Assembly: GCF_001942335.1 (NCBI RefSeq)
Contig: NZ_MKKH01000044.1
Span: 1-64,000 of the forward strand
Reading direction: 5' to 3'
DNA length: 64,000 nucleotides
Source: Cellulosimicrobium sp. CUA-896
GTDB lineage: Bacteria; Actinomycetota; Actinomycetes; Actinomycetales; Cellulomonadaceae
The number at the start of each line of letters is the position of its first letter. Positions within the stretch are counted from its first letter, which is position 1. The notes beneath the pieces were generated by a model. It made no database searches and was not told the origin of the DNA. It saw nothing but the letters and a program-made list of their open reading frames with translations. Made by a program: the position numbers and the translations under genes. This document shows, in pieces, positions 58,531-64,000 of the stretch.

Positions 58531-59208
58531 ATGGGTCAGGCCGTGGCTCGTCACCCTCGCGACGAGGCGGAGACGAGCATGTTCCTCGACACCCTGGCCA
58601 TCGACCGTGCGCTCACGAGCGGGTCCCGGCAGCAGGTCGGCCGGTACCGGCTCGACCTCGGCACGGGGAGCTGGTGGTGGTCGGACGAGACGTACCTCAT
58701 GCACGGCTTCGAGCCGGGGGAGGTCGTGCCGACGACGGAGCTGGTGCTGGCGCACAAGCACCCGGACGACCGCGGCCGGGTCGCGCGCGTCCTGGCGCGG
58801 GCGTGCGCGACCGGCGAGCCGTTCTCGAGCATGCACCGCATCATGGACGCCCGCGGACGGGCGCGCTCCCTCGTCGTCGTCGGCCAGGGCCGCCGCGGTC
58901 CCGGCGGCACGGAGGTCGCCGAGCTCGTGGGCTACGTCGTCGACGTCACGGACGTCGTGGTGCAGCACGCGCAGCTGCGCGCCCGTGACGACATCCGCGC
59001 CGCGGCGGCGAGCCGCGGGCCCATCGAGCAGGCCAAGGGCATCGTGGCGCTGGTGCGCGGCGTGTGTCCCGACACCGCGTTCGAGCTGCTCAAGCGTGTG
59101 TCGAACGAGCGCAACGTCCGGCTCCGGGACCTGGCCGAGGACGTGGTGGGGACCGCCAGCGCGGGCGGTCCCGACCCGATGGCGCGTGTCCGCGGGCTGC
59201 TGACCTGA
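58531..59208 (+). CDS. PAS-ANTAR RNA-binding regulator
   Basis: 225 residues. Residues 38-145 form a PAS-type fold (GRYRLDLGTGSWWWSDETYL, HKHPDDRGRVARVL, ELVGYVVDVTDVV). The C-terminal ANTAR domain is clear: SRGPIEQAKGIVALVRGVCP, DTAFELLKRVSNERNVRLRD and LAEDVV. ANTAR proteins are antiterminators that bind two-hairpin RNA; the PAS part would sense a signal. Likely leaderless. The target RNA is not evident nearby. Confidence 0.92.
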   Translation: MGQAVARHPRDEAETSMFLDTLAIDRALTSGSRQQVGRYRLDLGTGSWWWSDETYLMHGFEPGEVVPTTELVLAHKHPDDRGRVARVLARACATGEPFSSMHRIMDARGRARSLVVVGQGRRGPGGTEVAELVGYVVDVTDVVVQHAQLRARDDIRAAAASRGPIEQAKGIVALVRGVCPDTAFELLKRVSNERNVRLRDLAEDVVGTASAGGPDPMARVRGLLT

Positions 59209-59213
59209 CGTCT

Positions 59214-59232
59214 CGCCCGCTCCCGGCGGGCG
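59214..59232. terminator. Hairpin between convergent ANTAR and yajQ genes
   Basis: CGCCCGC (59214-59220), loop TCCCG, GCGGGCG (59226-59232). It is the only gap between two converging genes (44 bp) and should serve both strands. Confidence 0.65.
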
Positions 59233-59252
59233 ACGACGCCCGTCCCGCCGAC

Positions 59253-59747
59253 TCAGCGGTAGTTGGTGAACTGGAGCGCGACGTCGAGGTCGGCGGCCTT
59301 GAGCAGGGCGATCACGGTCTGCAGGTCGTCGCGCGACTTCGACGTCACACGCACCTCGTCGCCGGTGATCTGCGTCTTGACCGCCTTGGGCGCCTCGTCC
59401 CGGATGATCTTCGTGATCTTCTTCGCGTTCTCGCTCGACAGGCCTTCCTTGAGGGTCGCGGCGAGGCGGTACTCCTTGCCCGACGCCTTGGGCTCCTTGT
59501 CCCCGGTGTCGAGCGACTTGAGGGAGATCCCGCGCTTGACGAGCTTGGTCTCGAAGACGTCGAGGATCGCGAGCACGCGCTCGGCGGAGTTCGCGACCAT
59601 GAGGATGCTCTCGCCGCTCCAGGCGATCGACGCGCCGACGTTGCGGAAGTCGTAGCGCTGCGACACCTCCTTGGCGGCCTGGTTGAGCGCGTTGTCGACC
59701 TCCTGGCGGTCGACCTTGCTCACGATGTCGAACGACGAGTCGGCCAT
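59253..59747 (-). CDS. yajQ: YajQ-family nucleotide-binding protein
   Basis: 164 residues from the ATG at 59747 on the minus strand, behind GAGGGAG. Complete match to the family layout: [80 protein letters not shown] and [13 protein letters not shown]. The fold is two ferredoxin-like domains; some members bind c-di-GMP, others tRNA or nucleotides. Codon use is less GC-extreme than its neighbours, as for a well-expressed gene. Confidence 0.95.
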   Translation of the reverse strand: MADSSFDIVSKVDRQEVDNALNQAAKEVSQRYDFRNVGASIAWSGESILMVANSAERVLAILDVFETKLVKRGISLKSLDTGDKEPKASGKEYRLAATLKEGLSSENAKKITKIIRDEAPKAVKTQITGDEVRVTSKSRDDLQTVIALLKAADLDVALQFTNYR

Positions 59748-59850
59748 GGATTCTCCCTCGTGACGCTGCGGCGTGGGCGCGGCGCGGTGCCGCGTGCGCA
59801 GACCACCGTAGCCGAGTCGGCGCCACGTCGACCGCCGAGGACGCGCGGAC

Positions 59851-59877
59851 CCCGGGCGAGCGTCGCGCCCGCCCGGG
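59851..59877 (-). terminator. Terminator hairpin after the metallophosphoesterase gene
   Basis: CCCGGGCG (59851-59858) pairs perfectly with CGCCCGGG (59870-59877) around 11 nt that can extend the stem. It lies just past the stop of the minus-strand gene at 59896. Confidence 0.65.
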
Positions 59878-59895
59878 TTCCGTCCGTGACCGGGG

Positions 59896-62501
59896 TCAGC
59901 CGAGGTCGTCACCGGTGAGGACGGTGCGGTCGGTGACCGTCGCGCCGTCGCGCACCGCGCTCACCGTGACCGTGACCGTGCCCGTCGAGCCGTCGCCGCT
60001 GCGCACGGCGAACGCGTGGTAGGCGTTCGCGCCCGGTGCGACGTCCTCGAACGAGCGGCTGCCGTGGTCGGTCTCCACGGTGACGTCGACGGCGACCTCG
60101 GCGTCGTTGTGCACGCGCACCGCGAGGTACGGGCGCCCCCCGAGCTGACGCACCTGCGCCTCGACGGTGTGCGCGAGGCCGTCGTCCGGCTCGGACTCCC
60201 GCGCGAGCGTGAGCTCGACCGGGTCGGAGACGCGTCCGCCGAAGCCCTGCACCACCGCGACCACGGTGCCCGTCGTCGCGATCGGCGCCGCGGGCACGTC
60301 GAGCGCCCACGTCCCGTCGGCGGCGACGGTGGTCGTGACCGCCGCGGCGCCGGCGGGGGTCGCCGTCACCGTCGCGTGCGGCGTGCCGACGCCGCCCAGC
60401 GCGACCGCGGCGACGTCCGCGGGCACGGGCTGCTCGGGCACGTCGGTGACCTCGAGCCCGGACAGGTCGGGACGCGCGGTGAGCCACTCGTCGCGGTCCA
60501 GCGGCCGGTCGACGATGCGCGTCTCGCCGACGCACCCGTGCCACCCGTTGGTCGCGGCGTCGTCGACCCAGTCGGCACCGACGATCCACGGCATCCCGGG
60601 GTTGAAGGACGCCCCGACGGTGTCCTGCGCGGTGCGCAGCACCGGCGCGCCGTTGACGTACATCGTCGTCTCGGCCGTCGCCGGGTCGTTGACGAGCGCG
60701 ACGTGGCTCCACGTGCCGACCATGATCTCGCCGGACCAGTTGGTGCGGTCGCCCTTCGTCGCGTCCTGGCCGACCTCGGTCCACTGGAGCTCGCGCAGGT
60801 TGGAGATGCCCAGCGCGGTGGGCGAGGCGGTGTAGTCCCAGCGGCTCCAGGGCATGCCCGGGATCTGCGAGCGGTTGCCGGTGCGCACGAGCGCCTTGCT
60901 CCACTGGTTGTCGTCGGCGGTCCAGTCGGGGTCCATCTGCACGAACGTCTCGATGGTGTACCCGTCCGAGAGGTCGGCGTCGTTGACCGGCGCCTCGGCG
61001 TCCGTGGTCAGGTAGCTGTAGCGGTCCGTCAGACGGCTCGAGCCCGCGAAGCACACGGCCTGGCCGGACGACGAGTACGGATAGGTCTCGTCGACCACGG
61101 TGACGTCCTCGACCTGGGCGGTGGGGGAGCCGGACTCGGCGATCGTGGCACGGTGCAGGTCGCTGTCGCCCGCGACGTCCTCGAACACGGTGCCCTCGGC
61201 GACCGTCCCGGTCTCGCCGGTCATGCGCCAGTGCGCGAGCGTGCCGTCGACCTCGACGTAGTCCCGGGTGCTCCCGGGCGCGACGTCGGTCGAGCCCGGC
61301 ACGCCCTCGAACCCGTCGGTGAGCAGCGCGACGGCGCGGTCGCTGAGGGACGGCCACTGCCCGTCGCCCGGGCCGAACGACGGGTTGAACCCGCCGAAGC
61401 GCTCGGCGAAGTCGATCGGCAGGGAGAAGCTCTGCGCGTCGCCCTCGAGGACCGGGTCGTCGTAGGACGTGAGCGACTCCGTCGGCTTGGCGACGACCCA
61501 CGGCGAGACGGTCTCGACGTCGACGACGTCGTTCGACAGGTCGAACTCGAACAGCCCGAGGTAGCCGTTCCCGCCCTCGTAGGCCATCTGGTAGTCCATG
61601 AGGACCTGCGTGACGGTGTGGCCCGCGTCGTTGGTGCGCTCGGTCACCGCGGCACCGTGGTAGTGCCCGTTGAGCGTGAGGAAGATCTGGTCGTTGTGCG
61701 CGATGAGCCCGTCCCACAGTCGCTCGCCGTTGGCGCTGGTGCCGCCGGTACGCCCCTCGGTGTCGACGTCGGCGTTGACGATGTCGTGCGACGTCAGGAC
61801 GATGGGGGTCGTGGGGTGCGCGTCGATGACGCCCTGCGCCCACGCGAGCGTCGCGTCCGACGCGCGCCACGACAACGCCAGCACGAGGAACTCCTGGCTC
61901 TCGGCCTCGAACACCTGGTACTGGTTCATGCCCGTCGGGTCGGTGCCGCCGTCGGTCAGCTGGCCCGCGGCCCGGTCCGGGCCGAACCACCGCAGGTACG
62001 GCTCGTCCGCGAGGTCGTACGCGGTGTCGTAGTGGTCGTCGCTCGAGTTGCGCACGTCGTGGTTGCCCGCGAGCACCGAGTAGGGCAGCTCGCCGTCCTC
62101 GAGGTTCCGCATCGCGGCGTCGGCGGTCGTCCACTCGTCCTCCACGCCGACCCGGTCGACGACGTCGCCGAGGTGCGCGACGAAGGGGATGTTCAGCTCG
62201 TCGGCGTGCTCGGCGAGCCACGCCGTCTGCACGGCGAAGGGGTTCGTGCCGTAGTCGGGCTCGAAGTTGGACGTCGCGTAGCGCGAGTAGAACTGGGTGT
62301 CCGGCAGGACCGCCAGCGTGAAGCGGGAACCAGGTCGTCGTCGCCCGCCGACGCGGCGGGCTCTGCGGCGTCGGCGGTCGCGGGGGCCGTGGCCGGCGCC
62401 GCGGCGGCGGGCGTCGCGGCGAGACCGACGCCGGCAGTGAGGACGGCGAGCAGGGTGGTGGGGGCGGCTGCGGTGAGCAGCCGCCGGGGACGTCGGGGCA
62501 C
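59896..62501 (-). CDS. Secreted calcineurin-like metallophosphoesterase with LamG-like and Ig-like domains (one frameshift)
   Basis: About 868 residues. GTG 62501 starts a signal peptide ([20 protein letters not shown], cut near AAPATA). The phosphoesterase domain has [14 protein letters not shown] (DTQ where many members have DxH), [40 protein letters not shown] and [11 protein letters not shown] LamG/concanavalin-like domain follows ([63 protein letters not shown]), then an Ig-like tail. The frame is lost near 62332 between AGDDDL and GSRFTLAVL. No cell-wall anchor. Extracellular nucleotide or phosphodiester hydrolysis is a reasonable guess only. Confidence 0.88.
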
Positions 62502-62692
62502 GGTGAAGCCTTTCGGTAGCCGTGGGACGGGCCGGCGGCGACCGTCGCAACCGTATCCGTCAGCGCTGTCAGGGCGGGTTCGCGGGTCGGCCGGCGGAAG
62601 CAGGGCGACCAGCGCTGCGACGCTAGGCGCGCGCCGTGAACGCGGGACGACGCCGGCATGAACGTCGGCGCACGTCTCGCCGCACGTTCCGC

Positions 62693-62708
62693 CCCGGTCT
62701 CGACCGGG
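62693..62708 (-). terminator. Hairpin after rarD
   Basis: CCCGGTC (62693-62699), TC, GACCGGG (62702-62708), immediately past the minus-strand rarD stop at 62717. The remaining gap up to 62502 holds the promoter region of the phosphoesterase gene; an ACCGTA at 62550-62555 (TACGGT on the minus strand) may be its -10. Confidence 0.5.
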
Positions 62709-62716
62709 CCGTGGTC

Positions 62717-63723
62717 TCAGACGTCGCGGGACCGGCCGGCAGGCGGTCGCGGGAGCTGTGCCAGCCGCGCGGCCCGGGCGGCGCGCAGCGCGTCGGTGCT
62801 GAGCACGACCAGCGCCGCCCAGACGAGCGCGAAACCCACCCAGCGCGCGGGCGGCATGGCCTCGTGGAAGACGAGGAGGCCGCAGAGGAACTGCAGGACG
62901 GGCGTGAGGTACTGGAGCATGCCCACGAGGGACAGCGGGATGCGGCGCGCGGCGGACGAGAAGAGCAGCAGCGGCACGGCGGTCACAAGACCCGAGGATG
63001 CGAGCAGCAGCGCGTGCGCGGGGTCCGAGGTCGTGAACGTGCCCGCGCCGGTCGCGGAGAGCCAGACGAGGTAGGCGAGGCAGAGCGGGACGAGCGTCGC
63101 CGTCTCCGCCGCGAGGCCCGGCAGCGCCTCGACGGTCCTGCCGGTGCGGTTCTTGACGAGGCCGTAGAGCCCGAAGCTGAACGCCACGCCGAGCGCGATC
63201 CACGGCACGCGGCCGACGCCCGCGGTGATGACGGCGACCGCCACGACCCCGATCCCGAGAGCGACCCACTGCGCCGGTCGCAGCCGCTCGCGCAGCACGA
63301 CGACCGCGAGCAGTGCCGTGACGAGGGGGTTGACGAAGTACCCCAGCGCGGCGTCGAGCACGTGCCCGGAGAGCACGCCGTAGACGTAGATCGTCCAGTT
63401 GGTGGCGACCAGCACCGCGGCGAGAGCGAGCAGCGCGAGCGTGCGGGGCGTGCGCAGCACACGGACGAAGCGACCGAGCTGGCGGACCACGGCGAGCATC
63501 GCCACGCAGACGACGAGGCTCCACACGATCCGGTGCGCGATGATCTCGAGCGGCCCGGCGGGCTCCAGGAGCGGGAAGTACAGGGGCATCGCGCCCCACA
63601 GGGCGTAGCGCCCGCACCGGCGAGCACGCCCCGCCGGTCGAGCGGACCAGCGCCCGCGGCGGCGCTGCGGGGCGTGGTGCCGAGGTCGGGTCCGGGCTCC
63701 GGCGCGGGAGCGGGGGCGTTCAC
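62717..63723 (-). CDS. rarD: RarD/EamA-type transporter (one frameshift)
   Basis: About 335 residues with ten helices in two EamA repeats. The RarD signature is ALWGAMPLYFPLLEPAGPLE, IIAHRIVWSLVV, TNWTIYVYGVLSGHVLDAAL and GYFVNPLVTALLAVVVLRER; LQYLTPVLQFLCGLLVFHEA is in the second half. GTG 63723 begins an Ala/Pro-rich cytoplasmic stretch. The frame breaks near 63610 between VLAGAG and YALWGAMPL, one base short. Such proteins export amino acids or other metabolites; substrate unknown. Confidence 0.9.
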
Positions 63724-63779
63724 GGGACCACTCTAGGAGCGCGCCGGGGCGCGGCAGGGCGCCGGCGCCCGGCGCGGAT

Positions 63780-63808
63780 TTCACGTGCGGTGCTCGTGGC
63801 TGTATCGT
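63780..63808 (+). promoter_or_regulatory. Promoter of tRNA-Tyr
   Basis: TTCACG (63780-63785), 17-bp spacer, TATCGT (63803-63808). The tRNA begins 58 bp further on. It also marks the divergent gap to rarD. Confidence 0.6.
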
Positions 63809-63866
63809 GGGCTCGCCCGCGTGGCCCACCTCGCACGACGTGCAGGCGGACCGCGCGACGTTCCAC

Positions 63867-63948
63867 GGCAGGTTGCCCGAGCGGCCAAAGGGATCTGACT
63901 GTAAATCAGACGGCTCAGCCTTCGGGGGTTCGAATCCCTCACCTGCCA
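63867..63948 (+). tRNA. tRNA-Tyr (anticodon GTA)
   Basis: 82 nt, class II. Acceptor GGCAGGT (63867-63873) pairs with ACCTGCC (63941-63947), discriminator A 63948. Anticodon stem TCTGA/TCAGA with GTA at 63901-63903, a long variable arm, and T-loop TTCGAAT on a GGGGG/CCCTC stem. The CCA end is not fully encoded (ACCG). The long variable arm is normal for bacterial tRNA-Tyr. Confidence 0.98.
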
Positions 63949-63955
63949 CCGGAGC

Positions 63956-63989
63956 CGACGGGGCGTCACCACGAGGTGGCGCCCCGTCG
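63956..63989 (+). terminator. Terminator after tRNA-Tyr
   Basis: CGACGGGGCGTCACC (63956-63970), loop ACGA, GGTGGCGCCCCGTCG (63975-63989): a 15-bp stem with a single G-U pair, 8 bp after the tRNA. Confidence 0.8.
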
Positions 63990-64000
63990 TCGTACGGCGG

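Noticed and set aside
58432-59826. Extension of the HAD frame upstream through the ANTAR gene
   Set aside because: The extra sequence is antisense to clear genes (ANTAR and YajQ); HAD motif I begins just after the GTG at 58431.

Overview
This is a 64-kb chromosomal window from a very GC-rich actinobacterium. The menaquinone/nuo gene order, the WXG100 and FHA proteins, the leaderless-type promoters and the codon use fit Micrococcales of the Cellulomonas/Cellulosimicrobium/Isoptericola type; the genus is inferred, not proven. No rRNA, CRISPR array, insertion sequence or prophage is visible. About thirty apparent frameshifts lie in conserved genes, nearly all consistent with loss of one or two bases in short G/C runs or GC dinucleotides. 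I read these as sequence errors and describe each affected gene as one locus.

Layout. 1-9264: menaquinone genes menD (5' end cut), menF (-), menG and a menJ-like reductase, with an HtrA-type membrane protease between menD and menF. A small accessory insertion (XRE regulator, AbiEii-type nucleotidyltransferase, DUF3024 remnant) separates menG from menJ. 9379-27405: a complete nuoA-N operon for the 14-subunit menaquinone-reducing complex I, ending in an overlapping polyprenyl diphosphate synthase that probably makes the menaquinone side chain. The left 27 kb is thus a respiratory module: quinone ring, tail, tail reduction, and the enzyme that reduces the quinone.

27578-54860: an accessory surface/secretion locus. 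One long, mostly overlapping series of genes encodes a giant membrane-anchored Ig-like/FN3 protein, MoxR ATPase, DUF58 protein, transglutaminase-like membrane protein without the usual cysteine, a zinc-ribbon/RDD/FHA protein, PP2C phosphatase, a second FHA protein, a transmembrane Ser/Thr kinase with an outer FN3-like domain, a degenerate FHA/HTH protein, a small membrane protein and a 1489-residue FHA-FtsK ATPase laid out like EssC of type VII secretion. Two shorter units follow, each starting with a WXG100-like protein. The first also holds a long helical/hydrophobic candidate substrate, two small LPxxW-type proteins and a membrane protein; the second is followed by an LpqN-like protein. A palindrome of form GGGGA-N4-TCCCCAT precedes all three units, and the two WXG100 promoters share further blocks at identical spacing. 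No EccB, EccD, EccE or mycosin is present. This is the best candidate here for an undescribed system: a phosphorylation-controlled, EssC-like secretion module.

55099-63989: housekeeping genes: an FprA-like ferredoxin/NADP reductase behind an iron-box-like palindrome, HtpX protease, a HAD phosphatase (-), a PAS-ANTAR regulator with 22-bp repeats upstream, YajQ (-), a secreted metallophosphoesterase with a LamG-like domain (-), a RarD transporter (-), and tRNA-Tyr with its promoter and terminator.
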